Of a DNA stretch of 64,000 bases, positions 52,171 through 60,852 are shown one piece after another. Origin of the DNA: Arthrobacter methylotrophus (lineage in GTDB: Bacteria; Actinomycetota; Actinomycetes; Actinomycetales; Micrococcaceae); contig NZ_BAABED010000001.1 of NCBI RefSeq assembly GCF_039539965.1, forward strand, positions 2,294,001 to 2,358,000, read 5' to 3'. Below the pieces are notes generated by a model. That model saw only the letters and a list, made by a program, of their open reading frames with translations. It was not told where the DNA came from and made no database searches. The position numbers and the translations under genes were made by a program. Numbering within the stretch: the stretch's first letter is position 1; the number at the start of each line of letters is the position of its first letter.

Positions 52171-54263
52171 TCGTCGGCCTTTTCCTGGGGGTTGTATATC
52201 TTCAGCGGAATGACCTTCGCCAGCTGCGGGGTATCCGCTTCTCGTTCCGTGGCTGGTCCGGTCACTGGGTCCGGCGTCGGGGGCTTTTCCAGAGCAGGCT
52301 GAACGGTGTGTGGCCGCGGACGTTGGGCCACCACGGCAGCAGTATTGCGGGCGGCGGCCCGCTGGTCTTTCCTGTTCCTCGCCCGCGGTTTGGCCGGGGG
52401 TGAGGCTTTGTCGAGGATGCTGTCCACCGCAGCCTTGATGGTTTCCTCTGAGGGGTTCGTGATGCCGCGTTGCCCGACGATCTGGCGTCCGTAGTCCCAG
52501 ATGTCGTCCCCGAAGGGTTGGGGAGAGGCGGACAGGTGTCGCCAGTAAGCGGTGATCCAGCCGCCGTCGTGGTGGTTGCGGATCCAGACACAACCGGCGT
52601 CATAGGGGTCGTATCTGACCTCCCATAGGTCCTTGAGCGCTTTCATCCCGGATTTCTGGCCGCGGTAAGGATTCAAATCGGCGGTGTCGTAGACCCGGTG
52701 GCGGATTTTGACACCATAGCTGTTGATCACCCGTGTTTCGGCGGGCAGGAGTTCCAGATAGTCCTCGGCGCCGAGCGGTACCGGGATATAGCCGCTGACC
52801 GCAAGAAGGGCCGCGTATTTCTCGTTCGGCGTCAGTACCCGGGAGGGTGTGAAGGGGTCCCGGAGCCCGTCGTGGGGGCGGTTTTGCCAGCCGGTGACGA
52901 TCCATTCATCGAGAAGGTCCTGGATCTCCAGCAAGGAGAACACGGCCTGGTGCTCGGCGTTCTTGCCGCGTCGTTCGACGGAGGAACCCAGGTAGCCGGT
53001 GACGTATTGGGCGAAGAGTGTGCCGATGGACTGCAGGGTGCGTTCAATGACTGGCTTGTCGGTGGGCGTGTCGGGGTGTGCTGGCTGCAGGCTGATGCCC
53101 TGGCTGCGGCACGCGCTCTTGAAGGTGTTGGAGAGGTAGGCCTTGCCGTGGTCACAGACAATGGTTTCCGGAACGATAATCGGTTTCGCGGCGGCGTACT
53201 CGAGTCGTTCGTCGATGGATTTCATCGACCGGTAGGGCAGGGCGGAAGCGGCCATGGATGCCGCTTGGGCCCAACCAGGCCGCATCAGCTCGGGGGTCAG
53301 GCACCGCGCGAGCAGCAGGGCCGCGTCAACAGCCTTCGTTGCCGGGCGCACGACCGCTGCCGGGATGCTGCGAGTTGCGATGTCGACCATTGCGGTCAGT
53401 TCGACGCGGCCGATGACGCCGTCGTCGAGTTCGACGGCGATGTCCAGGGGAGTGGAGTCAATCTGCATCAATTCCCCGGGCCTGACCGGGTAGACGGCGC
53501 CGAAAGGTCCTTCCGGTTGCTGGGCAAGTGTGCGCCGGGTCCGGGCTGACCCGGTTGCGTGGCGCCCCTCGGCAAGCCTGCCGATGAGGCGGTGGAATGT
53601 GGCCCTCGACGGCAGAGGGACAACGTCCGGCCCGTGATCGGCTTCGAGTTGCTTGCGTACTTGGCGCATCAAACGGTCCGTGGTTCCTGATGACTGATGG
53701 GTGTTGCCTTCCAGCACTGAGAGGATGGCATCGACCACCCGCTGGTCCGTCCGGCCTGCCAGGGGCGTTTGGCGGATGAGCCGCCGGTCAACGAGCCCGA
53801 GGATGCCCCTTTTCTCGTAGGCATGGCGCAACCGCTGCAGCGAGCCGATGCTCATGGTTTCGCCCAATTCGTGAAGCTCCGCCAATTTGGCCTGTTCGCG
53901 TTGCCGCAAGGATGTGAGTTCGACGTCGAAGGTCCTTCTGGCGGTCTGGCCCGGATCGGCATTGCAGGGGATGCCCTCCAGGACTTCGGTCATGTGGCTT
54001 TCCATCCACCGCGCTCTTGCCTGCACGTCGGAAGGGAGCGATTCGAACAGCGGTGACGGGCCTGCGATCCGCCGCCGCGTTGGCTGAGTTCCCACGATCC
54101 TGAAGGTCTTGTCTGCCAGGAGTGATCCGACTTTGATCGCGACAGGTGCCTCGCCGGCAACGGCAAGCATGGCGACCTCACCGTCAAGAGCAGTTAGCCG
54201 GTAGATGACCCCTCGGAGCTCAACGTCATCACCGAGGGTCAATACGGCCCGCCCGCCCATCAC
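52161..54263 (-). CDS. tniA: TniA/TnsB-type DDE transposase (Mu transposase C-terminal domain)
   Basis: The 700-residue integrase-fold transposase joins the element ends to target DNA. The HTH region (about 110-160) is followed by the catalytic core: first Asp in LMQIDSTPLDIAV and TAMVDIATRSI, second Asp in IVCDHGKAYLSNTF, and Glu in TPTDKPVIERTLQSIG. A Mu-type beta-barrel follows, then a basic Pro-rich tail with PKPRARNRKDQR that probably contacts TniB. GTG 54263 (or ATG 54260) overlaps the tnsA stop. All catalytic residues are intact. Confidence 0.9.
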   Translation of the reverse strand: MMGGRAVLTLGDDVELRGVIYRLTALDGEVAMLAVAGEAPVAIKVGSLLADKTFRIVGTQPTRRRIAGPSPLFESLPSDVQARARWMESHMTEVLEGIPCNADPGQTARRTFDVELTSLRQREQAKLAELHELGETMSIGSLQRLRHAYEKRGILGLVDRRLIRQTPLAGRTDQRVVDAILSVLEGNTHQSSGTTDRLMRQVRKQLEADHGPDVVPLPSRATFHRLIGRLAEGRHATGSARTRRTLAQQPEGPFGAVYPVRPGELMQIDSTPLDIAVELDDGVIGRVELTAMVDIATRSIPAAVVRPATKAVDAALLLARCLTPELMRPGWAQAASMAASALPYRSMKSIDERLEYAAAKPIIVPETIVCDHGKAYLSNTFKSACRSQGISLQPAHPDTPTDKPVIERTLQSIGTLFAQYVTGYLGSSVERRGKNAEHQAVFSLLEIQDLLDEWIVTGWQNRPHDGLRDPFTPSRVLTPNEKYAALLAVSGYIPVPLGAEDYLELLPAETRVINSYGVKIRHRVYDTADLNPYRGQKSGMKALKDLWEVRYDPYDAGCVWIRNHHDGGWITAYWRHLSASPQPFGDDIWDYGRQIVGQRGITNPSEETIKAAVDSILDKASPPAKPRARNRKDQRAAARNTAAVVAQRPRPHTVQPALEKPPTPDPVTGPATEREADTPQLAKVIPLKIYNPQEKADEWW

Positions 54264-55030
54264 GGTGCTTCGCCGTTCAGCCAGACCATCGTGCCCTGAT
54301 GGAGGACCCGGGCGCAGATGTCAGTGCCGATGCGATGGGTCCAGAGAAGGTGGAACAACGGTGCAAGGATCGTGACAGGGTCACCGGTTGCAGCAGCCAG
54401 GCTACGTATTGACATCGGGCCGTCGGCGGCGAGCCTGTCCAGGAGCTTGGCTGCTGTCGACGGCCGAACACACCTCGGGTGCCGGTATCCGGACAGCCAC
54501 CGCAGATTTGCCAGAAGAACAGCCGGCAACCCTCCGAGGCGCCTGTACGCCCAGCCGACCGTCGCGCACAAGTCCTCCGTCGCATGAAAAATGTCCTGAT
54601 CCGCCGGAGTCACCCTGTTGTCAGGCCGGACATCGATCACGGCGGCCGAGCCATCCGCCAGCCGGACGAAGTAGTCCGGCACGTGTGAACCCTGGGGGAG
54701 GGAGGAAGGCAGGGTCATGCGGAAGGGTTGGGATGAGAAGCCGGCGACATCAGGGTCGAAGTCCAGAAGCATCAGATTGTCACGTTCGCACCAGGATTCG
54801 AAGCCGACGTGCCGCTGGTTCGTGGCGCACCACCAGAGACCGGCGAAGTTACGCTGTCCCTTGAATGCTGTCAGACGCCGAATCGGCAATGAGTTCTCAA
54901 ACGGGATCATCCAGCAATCAGCGAGATAACCAGTCCTGGACGCAGAGGAAAATTGCTCCCTGTAGGTCAGGGCGCCTGGAGCAAGATCGCGTCCGGCACA
55001 AGCTTCGGACGCCGCCGCAGCGTGTCCCAT
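54260..55030 (-). CDS. tnsA: TnsA-like endonuclease subunit of the Tn7-like transposase
   Basis: The 256-residue protein has the TnsA nuclease landmarks. Glu is in HVGFESWCERDNLMLLDFDPDV, Asp in HVPDYFVRLADG, and the following strand AAVIDVRPDN has Arg where the classical motif has Lys. A winged-helix-like C-terminus follows (LLDRLAADGPMSIRSLAAATG). TnsA cuts the 5' ends so that the element moves by cut-and-paste. ATG 55030 is chosen because it lies right after the first terminal repeat (55035-55050); the frame is open to 55132 but that would run through the transposon end. Confidence 0.8.
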   Translation of the reverse strand: MGHAAAASEACAGRDLAPGALTYREQFSSASRTGYLADCWMIPFENSLPIRRLTAFKGQRNFAGLWWCATNQRHVGFESWCERDNLMLLDFDPDVAGFSSQPFRMTLPSSLPQGSHVPDYFVRLADGSAAVIDVRPDNRVTPADQDIFHATEDLCATVGWAYRRLGGLPAVLLANLRWLSGYRHPRCVRPSTAAKLLDRLAADGPMSIRSLAAATGDPVTILAPLFHLLWTHRIGTDICARVLHQGTMVWLNGEAP

Positions 55031-55034
55031 GCCA

Positions 55035-55165
55035 CAACTGTAATGAGACAAAACCGGCCAATGCCTTAAGTGAGGTGAGACACGCCGCACCAATGCCTTA
55101 ACTGCAGTGAGACAAAAAAGGCAATGCCTCATCTGTAGTGAGATTGCCTCACCTTAGGTGAGACA
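55035..55165. repeat. Right end of the Tn7-like element: five direct repeats
   Basis: Five units of about 16-22 bases share the pattern ATGCCTYAACTGTAGTGAGA: 55035-55050, 55061-55082, 55092-55114, 55123-55145 and 55144-55165. All point the same way and the last ends GTGAGACA at the element terminus. The matching inverse unit is at the left end (44685-44705). Such arrays are TnsB-binding sites in Tn7 relatives. The first unit is 5 bases upstream of the tnsA start, so transposase binding may also repress the operon. Confidence 0.78.
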
Positions 55166-55254
55166 GGACACGGCGGATCCCGGGGATCCGGGCGAATTGA
55201 TTCATCTAATGAGATACGCAGACTATAACTTTACATAATGTAGATTATCGGCGC

Positions 55255-55728
55255 TCAAAGCACGGAAGTAGAAGTAGCTGCAAGAGCTCCCGTTCCTTGA
55301 CTAAATCGGCGTTTTCGCGGGCCCTTGCGGCGACGACTGCATTCGGATTCCGGAACAGGAATTCTCCCCTGGATCGCTTGCCGATGCAGGTTTCCTGCAT
55401 CTAATGCATGTCTCCATGGTTTAGAGCTTGCAGTGAGCGGTCCGACGAAAGATTCCAGGAATTCACGCGTGAGTTTCCCGGCAATGGCATCCGATGGATA
55501 TGGCTGATTTCCTGGCTCGGCCTCAAACCGGATCATGAGCCACCCATGACGACGCGCCATTTCTGAGAATTCGTTCAGGAGTGCGGTCTTGCCCACTCCT
55601 CTCAGCCCTTTCAGGAAGATGCCTGTGTTCCCCACCGAGTGACTCTCTGGCCTTTTGATAACGGTTCTCAAGAATTCGCCCATGCTGACGGTCGTGAAGT
55701 CAAAGGGTAACGTCCGCTTAGCGCTCAC
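55255..55728 (-). pseudogene. AAA/P-loop ATPase, N-terminal fragment
   Basis: The 157-codon frame starts MSAKRTLPFDFTTVSMGEFLRTV and has a Walker A, GIFLKGLRGVGKTALLNEF (about residue 45), then EMARRHGWLMIRFEAEPG. After about residue 110 the family-like sequence ends and the tail is low-complexity Arg/Ser. Related ATPases run to 350-400 residues, so the C-terminal two-thirds is missing, probably lost with the transposon insertion 90 bases away. Its GTG overlaps the oleD stop (GTGA), so it is translated from the ole operon. Confidence 0.65.
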
Positions 55729-56720
55729 GATCGGTGAACCCGCGCAGCTGACCAGGAACCATAGTGCTCGGCCAGCCGTGCCAGTCCCTCATCAAGGGAG
55801 ACCGCGGGTGTCCAGTCGAGGAGTTTTCGGGTCTCGCGCTGGTCGAACCAATGGGCGGTGGAGAGCTGCTCGGCGAGGAATCTGGTCATCGGCGGCTCCT
55901 CTTTCCGCCCTGCCCAGGTCCAGAGCTTTTCCACCACCGCTCCCCCCGCCCGCGCCACCCCACCAGGCAAACTCCACGACGGCACGGGGACGCTCGCTGC
56001 AGCGCATATGCCCGCCAGCAGGTCACCGACCGGGCGGGGCTCGCCGTTGGTCACGACCAGGGCCCTGCCATGGACGTGTTCCATGCGGTACAGCGCAGCG
56101 ACAATGGCCGAGGCGGCGTTGTCCACATAGGTGGTGTCGATGAGTGCCGCACCCGCGTCGAGCAGCGGCAGGCGACCGCGGCTGGCCCGGGCCAGGACCC
56201 GTTCCACGAGTTGGGTGTCGCCGGGACCCCAGACGATATGGGGGCGCACCGCCGCGACCCGGAATTCCGGAGTGTCCGCTGCCAGCGCCAGCAACTCCGC
56301 CTCGGCCTTGGTCCGGGAGTAATTGCCGTGCGCATGCTGCGGGTCAGCCGGCTCCGCGCCCAGCCCGACGATGGCGGTGCCGGAGTTTGCCACGGACGGG
56401 GAGGAGACGAACACCATGTCCCGTACCCCCGCCGCACGGGCGGAACGGAGCAGACGGCGGGTTCCTTCAACATTCACCTCATCGAACTCCACGGCACGGC
56501 CAGTAAAAGAAACCTTCGCGGCCAGATGGATGATTCCCTCTGACCCCTCGACTGCTCCCCGGAGCGCTGCCTCGTCCGTTACGGAACCGCCTAAGTCTGC
56601 CGCGCCGTCGACTCCTGAGGGACGGCGCTGGAACGTGGCCACGGCATGGCCCTGGCGGACCAGCAGACGGGCCACTTCCCGTCCGAGCAGCCCGCTTGCG
56701 CCGGTGACGAGGACTCTCAT
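55725..56720 (-). CDS. oleD: OleD: NAD(P)-dependent 2-alkyl-3-oxoalkanoate reductase
   Basis: The 331-residue extended SDR of the 3beta-HSD/epimerase type has VTGASGLLGREVARLL for cofactor binding, the catalytic pair Tyr and Lys in GNYSRTKAEAE, and WGPGDTQLVERV near the active site. In olefin synthesis OleD reduces the 2-alkyl-3-keto acid made by OleA to the hydroxy acid used by OleC. It overlaps the oleBC stop by 4 bases and ends the ole operon, apart from the fused ATPase fragment downstream. Confidence 0.88.
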   Translation of the reverse strand: MRVLVTGASGLLGREVARLLVRQGHAVATFQRRPSGVDGAADLGGSVTDEAALRGAVEGSEGIIHLAAKVSFTGRAVEFDEVNVEGTRRLLRSARAAGVRDMVFVSSPSVANSGTAIVGLGAEPADPQHAHGNYSRTKAEAELLALAADTPEFRVAAVRPHIVWGPGDTQLVERVLARASRGRLPLLDAGAALIDTTYVDNAASAIVAALYRMEHVHGRALVVTNGEPRPVGDLLAGICAAASVPVPSWSLPGGVARAGGAVVEKLWTWAGRKEEPPMTRFLAEQLSTAHWFDQRETRKLLDWTPAVSLDEGLARLAEHYGSWSAARVHRS

Positions 56721-59413
56721 GGCTCCCCCGGACGGCCGCCGGCGAGCACTCGTGAAGCCCAGCGGGACAGGCGGGTCCTGTCGATCTTGGCGTTGTGTCG
56801 GATGTCGGTGGGCTGCGCGGGGACTGCGAGCACAGCGGAGACATTGACGCCAGCGTCAAGGGCCGCCCTGCGGACGCGCCCGGCGAGCTGCGGCGCAGCA
56901 AGGCCGGCTTTGCGGGAGGGAGGAACGGTCTCGACGACGGCGACGACGGCCTGCGTCCCTGCCGGCCCGACCCCGGTGATAGCGGCCAGCCGGACGCAGT
57001 CCAGGCGTTCGATGGCCTGTTCGGCGCCCACGGGTGTCACGACAGCCCCGGGCGCCGTCACGACGTGGGTAAGACGTCCCTCCACCCAGAGCCGGCCGTC
57101 GGCGTCGAAATGCCCCACGTCGCCGGTGCGGTGCCATCCGGGCACGCTGATGCTTTCCCGCTGGGTCAGCCAGAGCCTGTCATAGGATTCCTTGACGTGT
57201 GCGGCCCTCACCAGAATCTCGCCGGTCACGCCAGCCTCCGTCACCACGTGGGCCCCTGGTGCGGTGCCATCCGCAGCCAGCGGGACGACGGCCACGCGCG
57301 CGCCATGCACGGGCTTCCCCACGCACACGCCATTGCCTGCTCCCGCAACGGTGCCGGCAGCAGAATCGGCATCAGCTGCCTGGATTTGTTCGAGGCTGAT
57401 GTCGGTGACCGGCAGCGCCTCGGTCATCCCGTATGGGGTATGTAATGAGGCGTTGGGCAGCAACCGTTGCACCTGCGCCAGGAGCGGTTCCGGGACGGGC
57501 GCGCCGGCAGACAGAAGCAACTCGATCCCTTCCAAGGCTTTTTGACCGGCCCTGCTCACCGCATCCTGGGTGGCAAGGACGTTGCGCAACGCCGCCGGGG
57601 AGGCGAAGACCACGGTAGCGTCTATGGCCATGGCGGCGTCCGCCAGCGCGCGGGCCGTCAAAGTGCGGGGCGCGGTAACGTCCATGGCCGGCGTCACCGA
57701 GACCGCTCCGAGCGCCGGCCCCAGCAAGGCGAACGGGGCGAAACCCGCCACGAGCCGGGCACCGGAACGGATCCCGAATGTTTCGGCCAGGGTATCCCGC
57801 ATCGCGGCCAGCTGCCGGTGCGTGTAGAGCACGCCTTTGGCTGGACCGGTGGAGCCGGATGTGAAGAGCACGGCGGCCAGCGCAGCCGGGTCCACAGTGT
57901 GCGCGGGCCGCTCTGAAGGGCGTCCGGCGCCGCGTCCGGCCAGGGCGGCAAGGGAAGTTTCGACGCCTAGGATTCGGCGGCGGGCAGCCGGGAGGTCCCG
58001 CACGCTGATCCGCCGTCCCGGCCAGCCCAGCACGGAGGCCGCCGCCAGCGCCTTGTCGATTCCTATGAGGAAATCGGGGGTGGCGCCCTTCAGTGCGCGG
58101 CTCAGGCCCCTGGTTCCCAACCCGGCGTCGGCGACGACCACCACCGCGCCCAGCCGCAGGCAGGCGTAGAGGGCTACGGTCAGGTCCACTCCGGGCGGAA
58201 CCATCAGGCTCACCCGGCTGCCGCTCCCCACTCCGGCCTCCCACAGCCCCGCGGTAAGGTCAAGGATGTTCCGGTCCAGCTGCTGCCAGCTGAGCGAGCG
58301 GCTGACTGTGCCATCCGGCGCCATTTCCGCAACGGCTATATCTCCCTTTACCGGCCCTGCCGCCAGCTCGCCGAGCAAATCCCAAAGGGGCCGGAATCCC
58401 GCCGGCGGCGGCTCGGCCGCATCGTTCAGCCCCTGGCCACCGCTCGCTGCCGCCCCGGCTGTCGGAGACGCGCTTCCGCTCACACCCCCGTGCCCGGCGA
58501 GCCACTGGAATACGGGTGTGGCAATGTCTCGGTCTTCCGCTACGAGATGTCCGGCGCCTTCGAAGCGATGCACGTCCGCGTGCGGAAGCCGGCTGATCAG
58601 GTCCTTGAGGTATCGATCGGAAAAGATGGGATCCCGGGGACCCCAGAGCATCAGGGCCGGGACCTTCAGCCCGCGCAACCCTTCCGCTACCCGGTTAAGC
58701 GTCGGGAAGCTGGGATGGGAAGCGTCTGCGGGAATATCCGCCACAAAGTTTCCCACCCCGTCCCGGCGGCGGGCACCGCGATACGGGGCCATGTAGGCCT
58801 TTCGAATGTCGGCGGACAGCGGCGGGTTCGGCAGCGAGTGTGTCACTCGCAGAAAGGCGTCCGACGTCGTCGTGCCCCACCGGTGCACGACGGGGTGCAA
58901 GGCAAGCCGGAGGGCTGGCGGGACTGCCGAATCGGAGGGCTGGTGCACGGCTGTGTTAGTCAGCACCACCCCGGTGACGTGCCGTGGGTGCGCCAAGGCC
59001 CAGCCTAGGCTGATAACTCCCCCCCAGTCGTGACCCACCGTAACGACCGGCCCCTCCAGGCCCAGTGCGTCGGTAAGGTCGCCCAGGTCGTTGATTCGGT
59101 CCGCCAAGCGGCGGAACCTGCCGCCGCGTTCCGAGTAGCCCATGTCAAGTTGGTCCACCGCCACGACGCGCCACGGATGTGCCGCGTCGGATCCGGCGGC
59201 CAGCAGCGTCCGCCACAGATATGACCAAGTGGGGTTGCCGTGCACGCACAGCAGGGTACCGACGGGAGCCACGCCACGGCGGGAGAGCTGGGAGCCGTTG
59301 TCCAACAGGTGCCAGCGGCGCACTGTGCTTGGCGCCTCGACGGCCGATGTGGACGTTACGTCGATCATCCGGGACCATTCCGGGTCGACCCCGGGCCAGT
59401 TGGTGACTACCAA
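56717..59413 (-). CDS. oleBC: OleBC fusion: beta-lactone decarboxylase plus beta-lactone synthetase
   Basis: The 898-residue two-domain protein has an N-terminal alpha/beta hydrolase (OleB, about 1-330) with the nucleophile Asp in VTVGHDWGGVISLGWALAHP and the late His in GAGHLVAEDRD. The C-terminal part (about 360-895) is an AMP-forming ligase (OleC) with LFTSGSTGPAKGVLYTHR, TPYGMTEALP and HRTGDVGHFDADGRLWVEGR. OleC closes a beta-lactone from the hydroxy acid with ATP and OleB decarboxylates it to a cis-olefin. This fusion is typical of Actinobacteria. The start is uncertain: TTG 59413 overlaps the oleA stop, ATG 59368 is an alternative. Confidence 0.88.
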   Translation of the reverse strand: MVVTNWPGVDPEWSRMIDVTSTSAVEAPSTVRRWHLLDNGSQLSRRGVAPVGTLLCVHGNPTWSYLWRTLLAAGSDAAHPWRVVAVDQLDMGYSERGGRFRRLADRINDLGDLTDALGLEGPVVTVGHDWGGVISLGWALAHPRHVTGVVLTNTAVHQPSDSAVPPALRLALHPVVHRWGTTTSDAFLRVTHSLPNPPLSADIRKAYMAPYRGARRRDGVGNFVADIPADASHPSFPTLNRVAEGLRGLKVPALMLWGPRDPIFSDRYLKDLISRLPHADVHRFEGAGHLVAEDRDIATPVFQWLAGHGGVSGSASPTAGAAASGGQGLNDAAEPPPAGFRPLWDLLGELAAGPVKGDIAVAEMAPDGTVSRSLSWQQLDRNILDLTAGLWEAGVGSGSRVSLMVPPGVDLTVALYACLRLGAVVVVADAGLGTRGLSRALKGATPDFLIGIDKALAAASVLGWPGRRISVRDLPAARRRILGVETSLAALAGRGAGRPSERPAHTVDPAALAAVLFTSGSTGPAKGVLYTHRQLAAMRDTLAETFGIRSGARLVAGFAPFALLGPALGAVSVTPAMDVTAPRTLTARALADAAMAIDATVVFASPAALRNVLATQDAVSRAGQKALEGIELLLSAGAPVPEPLLAQVQRLLPNASLHTPYGMTEALPVTDISLEQIQAADADSAAGTVAGAGNGVCVGKPVHGARVAVVPLAADGTAPGAHVVTEAGVTGEILVRAAHVKESYDRLWLTQRESISVPGWHRTGDVGHFDADGRLWVEGRLTHVVTAPGAVVTPVGAEQAIERLDCVRLAAITGVGPAGTQAVVAVVETVPPSRKAGLAAPQLAGRVRRAALDAGVNVSAVLAVPAQPTDIRHNAKIDRTRLSRWASRVLAGGRPGEP

Positions 59414-60429
59414 ACGATTTCCACCATCCCCGCGTTCAGCCCGGAACCGACACCCATGCACAGGACACGGTCCCCGGAAGTCAGTGACTGGGCCTCGGCT
59501 GCGAGTGTCATAGGGAGCGAGGCAGGACCCACGTTGCCCCAGTGAGGGAACGTGATCGGAACCTTGTCCGGGTCCAGGTCAATGGCATTAATGATCGCCT
59601 GAGTATAGGCATTGCTGACTTGATGCGTGACATAGCGGTCCATGGCAGCCCAGTCCCACTCTGGCTGGGCTTCCTGCCAAGCATCGACGACGAGCTGAAG
59701 GCCGCCGTCGAGCAGCCCTTTCGTGTCGGTGGTCATCCCGTCAATGCCTCCCACGCACAATTCGTGGTGTTCTGTGCCGGCACGCATCACGCCGCCGATA
59801 AGCCGATGCGCCCAGGGGTACTCGTCTGCGGGTCCCAAGACGGCTGCGGCGGCCCCGGATCCAAGTGTGAGGGTGGCGAACTCCCTGCTGAAGTCTTCTC
59901 GCGTGGTCTCAGGCCGCTGCAGTCGTGCCAGTGTGGCTTCCTGGGTAACCTGGGCGTCCTCGCCGTTGACGATTACCGCGTACCTGATCTGGCCGGAGTC
60001 GATCATGTTGGCCGCCAGGATCAAGCCGTTCACGAATCCAAGGCAGGCGTTGGCCAGATCGAAGTTCATGGCCGACGACGGTAGGCCGAGTTCGTGGTGG
60101 ATCTTCACCGCCACGGACGGTTCGAGGTTACGCCTCGTGACCGAGGTATTGATCAGCAGACCGATTTCGGACGCCTCGACGCCGGCCTCGGCCAGGGCCT
60201 TGGCGCCCGCTTCGACCGCAGCATCATCGAACGATGTGCCTGCGGCCCACCAGCGGCGGTGTGTGACGCCGGCTACGCGTTCAAGTAGCCGCGGGGGAAA
60301 CTTCAGCCGCCGCAGGGTCGAAGCCAAGCTACGGTCGAAATCCGTGGAACTCACGATCCTCGGAGCCTCGATACAGCTCACCGAGAGCAGTGCGGTGTTG
60401 CTGTGCCGGAAGGTTGCATTCCCTGCCAA
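59407..60429 (-). CDS. oleA: OleA: thiolase-fold acyl-CoA condensing enzyme
   Basis: The 340-residue enzyme condenses two fatty acyl-CoAs head to head. Catalytic residues are visible: the Cys in FDLANACLGFVNGL, His in YVTHQVSNAYTQAI and Asn in HWGNVGPASLPMT. TTG 60429 is the likely start: GGGG lies 6 bases upstream and the protein then begins AGNATFRHSNTALLSV as in relatives. It is the first gene of the oleA-oleBC-oleD operon. The products in Micrococcaceae are long-chain iso/anteiso alkenes. Confidence 0.9.
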   Translation of the reverse strand: MAGNATFRHSNTALLSVSCIEAPRIVSSTDFDRSLASTLRRLKFPPRLLERVAGVTHRRWWAAGTSFDDAAVEAGAKALAEAGVEASEIGLLINTSVTRRNLEPSVAVKIHHELGLPSSAMNFDLANACLGFVNGLILAANMIDSGQIRYAVIVNGEDAQVTQEATLARLQRPETTREDFSREFATLTLGSGAAAAVLGPADEYPWAHRLIGGVMRAGTEHHELCVGGIDGMTTDTKGLLDGGLQLVVDAWQEAQPEWDWAAMDRYVTHQVSNAYTQAIINAIDLDPDKVPITFPHWGNVGPASLPMTLAAEAQSLTSGDRVLCMGVGSGLNAGMVEIVW

Positions 60430-60852
60430 GTCAAGCCCCTGTTCGTTTCCATGCTGCTTTCATGCGGTGACTTTACCCATATGTGCAAGCCCAAGAACTT
60501 AACTATGCCGGTGCAACCCCGGATCCTACGTATTTTGCGTGGAATCACGCGGCTTCTTGTGGAGGGTCTCTCATCGAGACCCAAAAAATTGATGGAGGAG
60601 CACTTGCGCAAACTCACAGAATAGGCTAGGAGCATATCACTATTGCGATTCAACTATCGGTTGGCGTGCAACCTTCAAGCCAACAGCAGCTTTCCGCGAA
60701 AAATCCACCGTTTCCGCGGTCTCTTGTCGGAAAGTTCAAGAAACCACATTGTGTGTCGCTGACCACTCACTTACGCTGGTCGGGTCAAGCTCACGGTTGG
60801 TACGGCGACACGGCCAGGCACCGAGGCCGACGCCCTGAGAGAAGGAAGAACC
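60430..60852. other. Divergent regulatory region between oleA and the SnoaL-like gene
   Basis: These 423 bases hold the promoters for the leftward ole operon and the rightward SnoaL-like gene. Short AT-rich boxes occur near 60460-60545 and 60610-60660. A rightward frame 60403-60624 is open (73 codons) but its start overlaps oleA and it has no domain, so it is not called. No clear operator palindrome was seen. Confidence 0.45.

Larger units (their letters stand above)
44685..55165 (-). mobile_element. Tn7-like transposon (tnsA, tniA/tnsB, tniB, tniQ) with one SUKH cargo gene
   Basis: It spans about 10.5 kb, or 5.8 kb without the nested element. The termini read TGTCTCAC... at the left and ...GTGAGACA at the right, and the right end carries five transposase-binding-like repeats, as in Tn7 relatives. 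The operon tnsA-tniA-tniB-tniQ runs leftward from the repeat-rich end. The tniB gene is split by Tn554-like element 2, so the ATPase needed for target choice is probably lost and the element immobile. No 5-bp target duplication is visible (CGATT left, GGACA right). Confidence 0.78.

Noticed and set aside
55035..55165. CRISPR array
   Set aside because: The repeats are short, partly overlapping and imperfect with spacers of 0-13 bases, sit at a transposon end, and no cas genes are present; they fit transposase-binding sites.
60403..60624. Possible 73-residue gene in the oleA leader
   Set aside because: It overlaps the oleA start region, has no supporting motif and is better explained as promoter DNA.
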